Positions 40,957-49,072 of a stretch of DNA of 64,000 nucleotides are shown piece after piece; the stretch's first letter is position 1; every line of letters starts with the position of its first letter. The notes beneath the pieces were generated by a model that was given only the letters and a program-made list of their open reading frames with translations, was not told the DNA's origin and ran no database searches. The position numbers and the translations under genes were made by a program. The stretch comes from DATARH01 sp963789255 (GTDB lineage: Bacteria; Pseudomonadota; Alphaproteobacteria; ATCC43930; CGMCC-115725), in assembly GCA_963789255.1 (NCBI GenBank), contig CAWBJW010000002.1:2108001-2172000 (forward strand). Direction: 5' to 3'.

Positions 40957-41919
40957 CTATGACGCAGGTTGGGCGGCAGGCTGGGGGGACGCAGGCTGCG
41001 CTGCCGTAGCTTCGCTCGATTTTGCCGCGCCGCGCAAGATCGTGATCGCGGTGACCTCAGGAACATCCTTTGCGCTTCTGTATTTGGGCAGTAGCGGGCT
41101 GATTTCGCTGTCAACGGTATAGGTCGGCGTCGCGTCAACCGACGAATCGGGGGCGGGTTGACCCGCCCCCGCCGCGGCGGTCTGATCGGCGGCCGGCGTT
41201 TCGGAGGGGGCGGGGGTGAGACTGCGCAGGGTCAAGGACACCTCGCCGACCTTGCTCGCCAGCGCAATTATCTGGCTTTGCTTGGGGGTGACTTCGAAGG
41301 TCGCGGTATGGGCGGGGACGGCTTCGCCCGGCTTGCTCTGGAGCCGCTGGTCGATGGCGATCACCCGGATGTCGCGCAGCACGGTCTCGGTCGCCTTGTG
41401 GTCATAATTCGACTTGCCGGCGTTCGCCACCTGTGGGATCGACATCGTCACCAGCAGATCGACTTGGTCGCCCGGGAAGATAAAGCCTGAAATACCCGAG
41501 GTGACCGTCACCGGCACCGAGATCGCGCGCATGCCCGGGCGCAGCACCGCGGCAAGAAAGCCGCGATTGCCGGGAGCGATGATATTGCTCTCGGTGACCG
41601 GCTCGCCGCCGCCGATCGGGTTCTTGGCGACCCAGCCGGCAAACGATTGCGGCGTCTTCGGGCCGCCCAGCACGACGTAATTCTTGTCGAGCGAGCCCTC
41701 CGGCCAGGGCTGCCAGACCATGTCCTGGGGCTGCAGGATCTGCCCGCGACCGATATCGGCGCGCGCGACGAGCACGGATTTGGACGGCGTCGCCAGCGGC
41801 ACGGGCGCCGCCGAGATCGCCGCGGTTTTTTGGCTGGCAAGCCAGGAGCGGGCGAGTAGGGCGGTGCCGCCGGCTAGCAGGACGGCGAGGAGCAGCAGAA
41901 CCAGGGTACGGACGCGCAT
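40957..41919 (-). CDS. cpaB: CpaB/RcpC pilus assembly protein (SAF domain)
   Basis: Tad-system protein of 320 residues, thought to help the secretin in the periplasm. The ATG at 41919 gives an N-terminal signal-anchor (TLVLLLLAVLLAGGTALLAR). A SAF domain follows (SVLVARADIGRGQILQPQDM) and then the RcpC core with GGEPVTESNIIAPGNRGFLA and MRAISVPVTVTSGISGFIFP, plus GDQVDLLVTM. The C-terminus is Pro/Ala/Gln-rich. The frame is intact. It is 8 bases upstream of cpaC and preceded by a tiny possible membrane ORF and cpaA. An earlier in-frame start at 41985 would overlap that ORF and lacks the signal position. Confidence 0.9.
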   Translation of the reverse strand: MRVRTLVLLLLAVLLAGGTALLARSWLASQKTAAISAAPVPLATPSKSVLVARADIGRGQILQPQDMVWQPWPEGSLDKNYVVLGGPKTPQSFAGWVAKNPIGGGEPVTESNIIAPGNRGFLAAVLRPGMRAISVPVTVTSGISGFIFPGDQVDLLVTMSIPQVANAGKSNYDHKATETVLRDIRVIAIDQRLQSKPGEAVPAHTATFEVTPKQSQIIALASKVGEVSLTLRSLTPAPSETPAADQTAAAGAGQPAPDSSVDATPTYTVDSEISPLLPKYRSAKDVPEVTAITILRGAAKSSEATAAQPASPQPAAQPAS

Positions 41920-41926
41920 GGCTTGT

Positions 41927-41998
41927 TCAACCCCAATGAGGAAAGACAACGACGATGAGGGCGGCGCTGATGATGGCGAGGCCATATGGCATCTTCAT
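41927..41998 (-). CDS. possible 23-residue membrane peptide between cpaA and cpaB
   Basis: A short frame reads MKMPYGLAIISAALIVVVFP and ends HWG. It starts two bases after the cpaA stop and ends eight bases before cpaB, so it would be translated by coupling. The single hydrophobic helix could be a small membrane peptide. There is no clear ribosome-binding site, and chance cannot be excluded. Confidence 0.3.
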   Translation of the reverse strand: MKMPYGLAIISAALIVVVFPHWG

Positions 41999-42000
41999 CT

Positions 42001-42429
42001 TCAGGCCGTGCTCGACGGAGGGGGGGAACGGCTCAGCAGCGCCCGAGCGGCCGCCACGATCTGGGCGGCGCCCGGCATCAATAGAAATAGCGCCAGCGCT
42101 CCACCGATGACGGCGGTAAGGAGCAGCAGCGCCGGCGTTCCGGCAGGGCCGGCCCACAGTGCGACGGCACCCAAAAGCTTGACATCGCCGCCGCCGAGTT
42201 GCCCGAAGGCGAACAGGACCACGCCGGCGGAAAACACCGCCGCCGCGCAGCCGATCGCGGTCAGCGCGCCGTAAAGGCTGGGAGCGGCGGCAAAATATAC
42301 CGGCCAGAACGCGCACAAGAGGACCGGCACAAGGTTCGGGATGACCAGCCGCCGGAAATCCTCGAATGCGGCGGCAGCCATTACGACGGCGAACACCGTA
42401 AGGGCGAGGGCCTGAGCGTGGAGCATCAT
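42001..42429 (-). CDS. cpaA: CpaA/TadV prepilin peptidase (A24)
   Basis: Inner-membrane aspartic protease that trims Flp pilin leaders. It has about four to five hydrophobic helices in 142 residues, a short single-domain form. The two catalytic aspartates lie in AAFEDFRRLVIPN and QLGGGDVKLLGA, matching the family D-x-R and GxGDVKL signatures. Two adjacent ATG codons (42429 and 42426) are possible starts, preceded by GAGGTG. A longer start at 42486 adds a polar head unlike the family. It is first in the - strand operon; the 200 bases upstream include an AT-rich stretch (about 42530-42600) likely to hold the operon promoter. No Flp pilin gene lies there. Confidence 0.87.
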   Translation of the reverse strand: MMLHAQALALTVFAVVMAAAAFEDFRRLVIPNLVPVLLCAFWPVYFAAAPSLYGALTAIGCAAAVFSAGVVLFAFGQLGGGDVKLLGAVALWAGPAGTPALLLLTAVIGGALALFLLMPGAAQIVAAARALLSRSPPPSSTA

Positions 42430-42629
42430 CGGCTGCGGTGACACCTCCGGACGAACGGCCGCGCCGCGTTCGAGCGCCGCAGGCAAGCTGCGGCGGAAGA
42501 GAGGACGCAGAACCGGTCGGACATAACGGTTCTAAATTGAAGTCTAAATACCATGTTGCAGGCCAGTTAAAAAAGAAATAACCGCAGCTATGCGCCGCTT
42601 ATTTTGCTGTCGGTGCGCCGCGGCGGGGT

Positions 42630-43871
42630 TCAGCTCTGTGGGCGCGCGGTCACCCGGTCGATCACGCCATCGCGGCGCAGCGCAGCGATTTCAGCATCGC
42701 TGTAGCCGAGTTCGTCGCGCAAGACCTCGGCGGTATGCTGACCCAGGGTCGGCGGCGCGGTCGACGGACGCTGCGGCGCGCCGGGAAACTTGATCGGCCG
42801 GCCGACAAGCAGCACGCGGCCGGCCGCCGCGTGTTCCGCGCTCACCACCATCTCGCGCGCCAGGGCCTGCGGGTGGGCAAGAGCGGCGGTGACGCCGAGC
42901 ACCGGCGCATGCGGCACGTCGAAGGCGAGGAGCCGCTCCTGCCATTCGGCGACAGTGCGGGTGCGGGTGACCTCGGCAATGATATGGTCGACCTCGTCGC
43001 GGTGATCGCGCCGGCCGGTCGGAGTGGCAAATCGCGGGTCTTGCGCGAGCTCCGGCCGTTCCAGCGCGTCGCACAGCTTGCCCCAAAAGCCTTCCGACAA
43101 CACGGCGATGATGATCGAGCCGTCGGATGCCGGAAAGCTGCCATAGGGTACGATGTTCGGATGGCTCGACCCCATCGGCCCCGGGTCCTCGCCGGTGATG
43201 AAGGCGAGCTGGGCGAAATAGCCGAGCAGGCCGATCAGCCCGTCGTAGAGGCTGATGTCGATCAGTCGGCCGCACCCGGTCAGGCTGCGCTCGTGCAAGG
43301 CTGCGAGAATCGCCATCGGCCCGAAAATCCCGCCGACCATGTCCCCCAAGGGGATGCCGAGCTTGACCGGCAGATGACCGCGTTCACCGTTGATGCTGAG
43401 CGCCCCGGTCAGCGCCTGGGTGACGATGTCGAATGAGGGCTTGTCGCGAAGCGGCCCGGTCAGGCCGAAGCCGCTGATCGCGCAGTAGATGAGCCGCGGA
43501 TTGCGCGCCGCGAGGGCCTCATAGCCGAGGCCGAGGCGGTCCATGACCCCGGGGCGGTAGTTCTCGACGAGAATGTCGGCCCGGTCGGCCAGGCGGCGCA
43601 GGATGTCGGCGCCGGCCGCCTGCTGCAGATCGATGACGAGGCTCTTCTTGTTGCGGTTGATGCCGAGGAAATAGTGGCTCTCACCGGCGATGAAGGGCGG
43701 GAAGCGGCGGGTCTCGTCGCCGCCGCCGGGCGGCTCGATCTTCAAGACTTCGGCGCCGAGATCACCGAGGCTCTGGGTCGCGAACGGTCCCGCCAGGACC
43801 CGGGTCAGATCGATGACACGGATCCCCTGAAGCGGCCCGGCCCATCCTCTCGGCTGCTGCTCTTCGCCCAC
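42630..43871 (-). CDS. CaiB/BaiF (family III) CoA-transferase
   Basis: Moves CoA between carboxylic acids without a covalent enzyme-CoA pool. It begins with GTG at 43871 (VGEEQQPRGWAGPLQGIRVI), then DLTRVLAGPFATQSLGDLGA and EVLKIEPPGGGDETR, the typical opening. The catalytic aspartate is expected in the segment after FDIVTQALTGALSING, near GIPLGDMVGGIFGPMAILAA. At 413 residues it is of normal length. The frame is open further upstream to 44039, but that part overlaps the RidA gene and has no family match. RidA follows upstream on the same strand by 17 bases, so the two are cotranscribed. The acid substrate is unknown. Confidence 0.9.
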   Translation of the reverse strand: MGEEQQPRGWAGPLQGIRVIDLTRVLAGPFATQSLGDLGAEVLKIEPPGGGDETRRFPPFIAGESHYFLGINRNKKSLVIDLQQAAGADILRRLADRADILVENYRPGVMDRLGLGYEALAARNPRLIYCAISGFGLTGPLRDKPSFDIVTQALTGALSINGERGHLPVKLGIPLGDMVGGIFGPMAILAALHERSLTGCGRLIDISLYDGLIGLLGYFAQLAFITGEDPGPMGSSHPNIVPYGSFPASDGSIIIAVLSEGFWGKLCDALERPELAQDPRFATPTGRRDHRDEVDHIIAEVTRTRTVAEWQERLLAFDVPHAPVLGVTAALAHPQALAREMVVSAEHAAAGRVLLVGRPIKFPGAPQRPSTAPPTLGQHTAEVLRDELGYSDAEIAALRRDGVIDRVTARPQS

Positions 43872-43888
43872 GCGCTGCCTCGCCCCGG

Positions 43889-44251
43889 CTATTTGGCAGC
43901 GGTGACCATGATCTCGACCAGCACCTCCGGCCGTGCCAGGTCGGCCTTGACGCAGGCCCGGCACGGCGGGTTCTGCGGATCGACCCACTCGTTCCACACC
44001 GAATTCATGTCGCGGAACAACGCCATGTCCTTGATCCACAGGTTGGCGGTCAAGAGGTTCGATTTCGAGGTGCCGGCCTCGCGCAAATAATGGTCGATGC
44101 GCTCGAGGATCTGCCTGGTCTGCCCTTGCACGTCCTGGCTGGTATCGGCGGCGGTCAGGCCGGCGAGAAAGACCCGGTCGCCGTGCACCACGGCGCGGCT
44201 CATGCGCGGCCCCGGCGGCTGGGTGATGTCGATGCGGCGAATCTCTGGCAT
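43889..44251 (-). CDS. RidA/YjgF/YER057c family protein
   Basis: 120-residue member of the enamine/imine deaminase family, which hydrolyses reactive intermediates from PLP enzymes or takes part in catabolic steps. Recognisable segments are VVHGDRVFLAGLTAADTSQD, VQGQTRQILERIDHYLREAG and the C-terminal CRACVKADLARPEVLVEIMV, where the arginine that binds the carboxylate in RidA sits. The ATG at 44251 follows a GGGAG site. It lies between the CoA-transferase and a cupin gene, all on the same strand, which suggests a small catabolic operon. It may not be canonical RidA. Confidence 0.85.
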   Translation of the reverse strand: MPEIRRIDITQPPGPRMSRAVVHGDRVFLAGLTAADTSQDVQGQTRQILERIDHYLREAGTSKSNLLTANLWIKDMALFRDMNSVWNEWVDPQNPPCRACVKADLARPEVLVEIMVTAAK

Positions 44252-44346
44252 GGGGTTGTCTCCCGGCTGCGGATGATCGGCCGGGGAGTGTGGCCCGCCG
44301 GCACCGAGAAGGGAAGGCGGTAGCACTCGCCGAGGTGGCATGGCTC

Positions 44347-44733
44347 TCAGGAAGCCGCCGGCTCGCCCTTGTAGTTGACGATGCGCCTGCCGAACGTGTG
44401 GATGCCGTATGTGACGAGCGGCTTGTCGCCGATGACGCGGAAGCCGTGCATCCGGCCGGCGGGGATCGAGATCGTCACCCCCGGCTCCATCGCGGTCGTG
44501 CCCTCCTCGCCATCGAGCCAGGCTTCGCCCTGCCCGTCGATGACGGTCAGCACTTCGACATAGGGATGCGAGTGCACGCGCGTCGCGTAGCCGGGCTGCG
44601 AGGTCTGGAGGCCGGTGCGGATCGGGATGCCGGCGCCGTTGTCGTCGCCGATCAGAGTTCGGTAGGTCGCGCCGCCGGGGAAGTCCGCCACCGGACGGTC
44701 CTGCTCGCGGATCACGGTCAGAGCATCGATCAT
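44347..44733 (-). CDS. cupin-domain protein
   Basis: 128-residue single-domain cupin. The two beta-barrel motifs are visible: RVHSHPYVEVLTVIDGQGEA (motif 1, His-His-Glu-like) and ISIPAGRMHGFRVIGDKPLV (motif 2 with the metal His). The ATG at 44733 follows AAGGAGG, a strong site. It precedes RidA by 95 bases on the same strand. Cupins in such settings are often small-molecule dioxygenases or isomerases, but nothing here points to one. Confidence 0.8.
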   Translation of the reverse strand: MIDALTVIREQDRPVADFPGGATYRTLIGDDNGAGIPIRTGLQTSQPGYATRVHSHPYVEVLTVIDGQGEAWLDGEEGTTAMEPGVTISIPAGRMHGFRVIGDKPLVTYGIHTFGRRIVNYKGEPAAS

Positions 44734-44779
44734 CGCGGGGCCTCCTTTGGTGCGAATCCTGGCGTCAGTCCGCAAAGAG

Positions 44780-44807
44780 TGTCATTGCGAGCGAAGCGAA
44801 GCAATCG
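44780..44807. repeat. short interspersed repeat GTCATTGCGAGCGAAGCGAA...
   Basis: The motif GTCATTGCGAGCGAAGCGAA followed by GCAATCGC is a short element found scattered between genes in many bacterial genomes. It has partial symmetry (ATTGC ... GCAAT). Only this copy was found in the window. It lies directly before the amine oxidase remnant, at the likely breakpoint. Confidence 0.6.
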
Positions 44808-44821
44808 CAACCGGGTCGCGG

Positions 44822-45113
44822 CGATGGCGGCCTTAGCCGCTGACGAGCTCGCCGGGCTGTTCGGCGCGGACATCCGCCGCCGGCTCAGCCCGCTCGCGGC
44901 CTCGTTCTGGCGCGCCGACCGTTCGCGCTGGGCTCCTATTCCTACGCGCTCCCCGGCCACGCCGACGATCGCGCCCGGCTCGCCATGCCGGTTGACAACC
45001 GGCTGTTTTTCGCCGGGGAAGCCTGCTCGTCCAATTTCTTCTCGACCGCGCACGGCGCCTACGAAACCGGCACCGCCGCCGCCGAAGCGGCGCTGAAGAG
45101 CCTGGGGCGTTAA
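44822..45113 (+). pseudogene. C-terminal remnant of a flavin monoamine oxidase
   Basis: About 97 residues matching the C-terminus of FAD-dependent amine oxidases: LAGLFGADIRRRLSPLAASF, GSYSYALPGHADDRARLAMP and LFFAGEACSSNFFSTAHGAY, ending ETGTAAAEAALKSLGR. The FAEAC-type flavin-binding segment is intact. The frame needs one C restored near 44921 (DPFALG). The N-terminal 300 or more residues, including the dinucleotide-binding motif, are missing, and a short interspersed repeat lies at the cut. The remnant's TAA overlaps the stop of the convergent histidine phosphatase gene. It cannot be functional alone. Confidence 0.75.
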
Positions 45114-45706
45114 GCGAGCCGCGGGCGTTCGTTGATCGCGAGAACGCGGATCCCGCCCGCATCGAGGCGGATCGTGCTGATAGAACCCTGGGCGACTTCG
45201 ATCCGGCCGTAGAAATCGAGCGGCATGCCGAGCGCGAACACGAGCCCCGCGCGGATCACATCGCCATGGCTGACCAGCACGACATTCTCGTCGCGATGGC
45301 GCTCGCCGATTTCCATCAGCGCCTCGACCACCCGGCGCTGCACCTGCCGCATGCTCTCGCCGCCGGGGATCGAGGCAAGGCTGCGCTGGGTGCGCCACGC
45401 CTCCCAGCGCGGGTCGGCGCGGATCGAATCGAAGGTGGCGCCGGTCCATTCGCCGAAATCGAGCTCGATCAGATCGTCCAGAAAGGCGATCGGAAGCCCG
45501 AGCCGCTCGGCGACGATTTCGGCGCTCTCGCGGGTGCGTTGCAAAGGGCTCGCATAGAGCGCTGCGATCCGCTCGCCGGCGAGGCGGTCCGCGACCGCCG
45601 CGATTTCGGCACGGCCGCGTTCGCTGAGCCCGACCCCCGGCATGCGGCCGACGAGCACCCGACCCGACATGCGCTCGCCGTGCCGGAGCAGGTGAAAGAC
45701 CGTCAT
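45110..45706 (-). CDS. histidine phosphatase family protein
   Basis: 198-residue member of the phosphoglycerate-mutase-like superfamily. The ATG at 45706 opens MTVFHLLRHGERMSGRVLVG with the catalytic RHG motif. Then come LYASPLQRTRESAEIVAERL with the second arginine, ELDFGEWTGATFDSI with the acid residue and VVLVSHGDVIRAGLVFALG with the second catalytic histidine. All four catalytic elements are present. The open frame extends far upstream, but that part overlaps the serine hydrolase. It lies five bases after that gene, so the two are cotranscribed. The substrate may be a sugar phosphate or cofactor precursor; this is not resolved. Confidence 0.88.
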   Translation of the reverse strand: MTVFHLLRHGERMSGRVLVGRMPGVGLSERGRAEIAAVADRLAGERIAALYASPLQRTRESAEIVAERLGLPIAFLDDLIELDFGEWTGATFDSIRADPRWEAWRTQRSLASIPGGESMRQVQRRVVEALMEIGERHRDENVVLVSHGDVIRAGLVFALGMPLDFYGRIEVAQGSISTIRLDAGGIRVLAINERPRLA

Positions 45707-45711
45707 GGCCC

Positions 45712-46902
45712 TCAGCGCGCCTCGGCGAGCGCGTAGACCCCGCGCTCGAACCGGCCATAGAGATTGACCGCGGCCGGATCGGCGAAGGGCAGGATCTGGG
45801 TCATGATCACCCCGGCGACGCGCCGCACCGGATCGAGCCAGTAATAACTGTTGAAGATCCCGGCCCAGCTCGCCGTGCCGGCGCTGCGCCCGTTGGGGCC
45901 CGGCTCCAGGTTTAGCATGTAGGCCAGCCCCCACCGCGTGGGCGAACCCGGGAACAGGTCGAGATCGTTGGCCCGCTCGGGGGCAATACTTCTGAGGATG
46001 CCGGCCTGCATCCCGCCGACATGATTGCGGTTGATCAGCGCAACCGTTTCCGGCCGCAACAGGCGGGCGCCGTTCAGGCTGCCGCCGTGCATCAGCACGC
46101 TGAGGAAGGTGAGGTAGTCGCGCGCGGTCGAATAGAGCCCGCCGCCGCCGGCGTAGAACTCAGGCGTCGACAGGGGTTCGAGCGACTGCGGCGCGAGGCT
46201 GCCGTCGGATTGGCGCTGATGGAGACTGGCCTGCCGCGCCCGCTGATCGAGCGAGGGGGCGAAACTGGTGTCATTCATGCCCAGCGGCGCGAAGACTTGC
46301 TCGCGCAGCACGGCGTCGATCGGCCGACCGGAGACCGTTTCGACGACGCGCCCGACCCAATCGGTATTGATGCCATACTCCCATTTATCGCCGGGATCGA
46401 AGGCCAGCGGCTGGCGCAGCGCCGCGAGCCTGCCGCTGGCCATCCCCGGCATCCCGGTAGCCTCGGCATAGCGCCGCGTATTGGCGTTCGACCAGTCGTA
46501 GGTGAAGCCGGCGGTGTGGGTCAGCAGGTGCTTCAGAGTGATCGCCCGCCGCGCCGGGCGCAGCAACGGCTCGCCGGCCTCGTCGAACCTCTCCAGCACT
46601 TGCGGCGCAGCAAGCGCCGGCTCACCGATGTCTGGCACCGGCGCGTCAAGGTTCAGCCTGCCTTGCTCGACCAACTGCATCGCCGCGGCGCTGGTGATCG
46701 CCTTGGTCATCGAGGCGATGCGAAACACCGTGTCCGGCGTCATCACCCGACCGTTGCCGAGATCTCGCACTCCAAACACGCCTTCGTAGATCGGCCCGCG
46801 ATCGCTCGCCGCGATCGCGACGACCCCGGGCACTTCACGGGCTTCGACGGCGCGCCGCAACGCCTCGTCGAGCCGCGCCGCCGCCTTCGTCCGCTCGGGC
46901 AT
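45712..46902 (-). CDS. beta-lactamase-like serine hydrolase
   Basis: 396-residue class C beta-lactamase/esterase-type enzyme without a signal peptide, so probably a cytoplasmic esterase or peptidase rather than a resistance enzyme. The catalytic SxxK is SMTK within FRIASMTKAITSAAAMQLVE; the YxN-like element is YGINTDWVG; further family segments are LKHLLTHTAGFTYDW and GGGGLYSTARDYLTFLSVL. The ATG at 46902 avoids overlap with the aminotransferase gene that ends at 46916; a longer frame reaches 47013. It lies between an aminotransferase and a histidine phosphatase on the same strand. Confidence 0.85.
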   Translation of the reverse strand: MPERTKAAARLDEALRRAVEAREVPGVVAIAASDRGPIYEGVFGVRDLGNGRVMTPDTVFRIASMTKAITSAAAMQLVEQGRLNLDAPVPDIGEPALAAPQVLERFDEAGEPLLRPARRAITLKHLLTHTAGFTYDWSNANTRRYAEATGMPGMASGRLAALRQPLAFDPGDKWEYGINTDWVGRVVETVSGRPIDAVLREQVFAPLGMNDTSFAPSLDQRARQASLHQRQSDGSLAPQSLEPLSTPEFYAGGGGLYSTARDYLTFLSVLMHGGSLNGARLLRPETVALINRNHVGGMQAGILRSIAPERANDLDLFPGSPTRWGLAYMLNLEPGPNGRSAGTASWAGIFNSYYWLDPVRRVAGVIMTQILPFADPAAVNLYGRFERGVYALAEAR

Positions 46903-46915
46903 CGCCGCCGCGCGC

Positions 46916-48172
46916 TCAGCCGCCCGGGCGGGTCGTGACGCGCCGCACGTTGCCGCTTTGCTCGGGGATGCCGGTTTCTTCATGGCAAACCCGGGCGAAG
47001 GCGGCGACGCCATCGCGGATTTCTTCTTTCGTCGTCAGGCCAAAGCAAAGTCTGAGGCGTGACTTGGCGGCGTCGCCATCGCAGGCCCACTCCGGCCCGG
47101 GGTTGAAGGCGATGCCGGCCTTGAGGGCGGGTTGCACCAGCTTTCGGACATCGACCTGGTCGGGCAGTTTCATCCACAGGAAAATGCCGCCTTTGGGCGC
47201 CCACGGCTCGCAGGCGGTGCCGAATTCGCGCTCGACCGCCTCGACCATCGTGTCGAGCTTGCCCTTCAGGGTCCGGCTCAGTTCGTCGACATGGTCGGCA
47301 AAATGCGTCGCGAAATACTCGGCGACGACCATCTGTTCGAGCGCGCCGGTGCCGCTGTCGGTTGCCGCCTTGATCGCCACCATCCGGCTCAGGAACCCCC
47401 AGTCGGCCATCACGTAGCCGAGCCGCAACGCCGGCGCCAGGGTCTTTGAGAACGAGCCGATGTGGATGACATGATCGGGGTCGAGCGCATAGAGCGCCGG
47501 CGGCGCGTTCATGCCGCCCCAGGTCAGATCGGCGTAGCACTCGTCCTCGAAGATCGGCACGCCGTGGGTTCGGGCAAGCGCGAGGAATTCGCGGCGCCGG
47601 TCGAGCGGCATGATGCTGCCGGTCGGGTTCTGGATCGTCGGGATCGTGCAGATGTATTTCGGGGTGATGCTCTTGCGTTTGAGGCCGTCGAGGATCGCGG
47701 CAAGCGCATCGATCCTGATCCCGTCCTCGTCGAGCGGCGCGCCGACGATGTTGACCCCGATCCGGCGCAACTTGGTCAGATAGCCGCCATAGGTGAACTC
47801 TTCGAGGATCACCGTGTCGCCCGGTTCGAGCAGCACCTGGTTGACGAGGTCGATCCCCTGGCCGGAACCGGACGTGATCAGCACGTCGTCGGGCGAGCCG
47901 CCGATGCCGCGCCAGCGTGCAAGTTTGTCCGCGACAAAGCGGCGCAGCCCCTGATAGCCCTGCGGCCCCTGCGCCAGGCTGTAGAGGGCGAGGTTCGCGC
48001 CCTCGCGCCGCAGCACCGCGGCGGCCGCCTCGATCAATCCCTCGACCGGGATCAGCGCCCGGTCGTTATGGCCGCCGATGAAATTGAATTTGGCGTTGCC
48101 GGCCCAGCGCGGCGCCGGCGGCGGCACCTGCTTGCCGAAAAGATGGGGATACGCGAAACCGGAGCTGCTCAT
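46916..48172 (-). CDS. PLP-dependent aminotransferase, class I/II (2-aminoadipate type)
   Basis: 418-residue fold-type I aminotransferase. It opens with FIGGHNDRALIPVEGLIEAA, then ALYSLAQGPQGYQGLRRFVA, ITSGSGQGIDLVNQVLLEPG with the cofactor-contact Gly-rich turn, TIPTIQNPTGSIMPLDRRRE with the conserved NPTG, EDECYADL with the Asp, and the PLP lysine in IGSFSKTLAPALRLGYV. This pattern is that of LysN/2-aminoadipate aminotransferases and MocR C-terminal domains; there is no DNA-binding domain. It precedes the serine hydrolase by 13 bases. The substrate is not determined. Confidence 0.9.
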   Translation of the reverse strand: MSSSGFAYPHLFGKQVPPPAPRWAGNAKFNFIGGHNDRALIPVEGLIEAAAAVLRREGANLALYSLAQGPQGYQGLRRFVADKLARWRGIGGSPDDVLITSGSGQGIDLVNQVLLEPGDTVILEEFTYGGYLTKLRRIGVNIVGAPLDEDGIRIDALAAILDGLKRKSITPKYICTIPTIQNPTGSIMPLDRRREFLALARTHGVPIFEDECYADLTWGGMNAPPALYALDPDHVIHIGSFSKTLAPALRLGYVMADWGFLSRMVAIKAATDSGTGALEQMVVAEYFATHFADHVDELSRTLKGKLDTMVEAVEREFGTACEPWAPKGGIFLWMKLPDQVDVRKLVQPALKAGIAFNPGPEWACDGDAAKSRLRLCFGLTTKEEIRDGVAAFARVCHEETGIPEQSGNVRRVTTRPGG

Positions 48173-48211
48173 CCTCGAAGTCCTTTCCCTCTCGTCATGC
48201 CCGCGGAGCGC

Positions 48212-49072
48212 CTATTCGAGGTTGGCGAGGTAGCGGCCATAGTCGTTCTTGCCGAAGCGGCGCGCCTCGGCGAGCAGGCGGTCCCGGTCGATATAGCCCA
48301 TATGATAGGCGACTTCCTCGACGCAGGCGATCTTGAGGCCCTGGCGCATCTCGATCGTGCGCACATATTCGCCGGCTTCGAGAAGGTCCTCGTGTGTGCC
48401 GGTGTCGAACCAGGCGTAGCCGCGTCCCATGCGGGCGACCCGCAGCGTGCCCTGCCGCAGATACGCATTGTTGACATCGGTGATCTCCAGTTCGCCGCGC
48501 GCCGAGGGCTTCAGCGCGCGCGCAACCTCGACCACCGAATTGTCGTAGAAATAAAGGCCGGTCACGGCCCATTGCGAGCGCGGCTCGAGTGGCTTTTCGG
48601 CGATCGAGATCGCCTGGCCCGCGGCGTCGAACTCGACGACGCCATAGGCCTGCGGGTTGCGCACCTGGTAGGCAAAGACGGTGGCGCCCGGCCGGGGCCG
48701 CGCGGCCTCCTGCAGCAGCGCCGAAAGTCCGCCGCCGTAAAAGATGTTGTCGCCGAGGACGAGGGCGACCGGGCCGTCGCCGATAAAATCCCGGCCGATG
48801 ATGAAGGCTTGCGCCAAGCCCTCCGGGCGGGGCTGCTCGGCATAGCTGATCGCGACGCCCCAGCGGCTGCCGTCGCCGAGCAGCGCTTCGAAGCGGGCCC
48901 GCTCGGCGGGGGTGGTGATGACAAGGATGTCGCGGATCCCGGCCAGCATCAATGTGGTCAGCGGGTAATAGATCATCGGCTTGTCATAGACCGGCAGCAG
49001 CTGCTTGCTGACGACCAGCGTCACCGGGTAAAGCCGCGTTCCGGACCCGCCGGCAAGAACGATCCCCTTCAT
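48212..49072 (-). CDS. rfbA: glucose-1-phosphate thymidylyltransferase
   Basis: Makes dTDP-glucose from glucose-1-phosphate and dTTP, the first step of dTDP-rhamnose and related deoxysugars. The 286 residues begin KGIVLAGGSGTRLYPVTLVV with the nucleotide-binding GGxGTRL motif, followed by QLLPVYDKPMIYYPLTTLML and DNIFYGGGLSALLQEAAR. The allosteric region (GYAWFDTGTHEDLLEAGEYV) is present. The ATG at 49072 overlaps the rfbB stop as ATGA, so the two are coupled. The usual partners rfbC and rfbD are not next to it. Confidence 0.96.
   Translation of the reverse strand: MKGIVLAGGSGTRLYPVTLVVSKQLLPVYDKPMIYYPLTTLMLAGIRDILVITTPAERARFEALLGDGSRWGVAISYAEQPRPEGLAQAFIIGRDFIGDGPVALVLGDNIFYGGGLSALLQEAARPRPGATVFAYQVRNPQAYGVVEFDAAGQAISIAEKPLEPRSQWAVTGLYFYDNSVVEVARALKPSARGELEITDVNNAYLRQGTLRVARMGRGYAWFDTGTHEDLLEAGEYVRTIEMRQGLKIACVEEVAYHMGYIDRDRLLAEARRFGKNDYGRYLANLE

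Noticed and set aside
32836..42429. Tad operon decayed by many frameshifts
   Set aside because: All catalytic motifs are conserved after single-base corrections, and similar errors affect core genes across the window.
42520..42600. sigma-54 or CtrA-type promoter before cpaA
   Set aside because: The patch is AT-rich, but no complete TTAA-N7-TTAA or GG-N10-GC element could be found.
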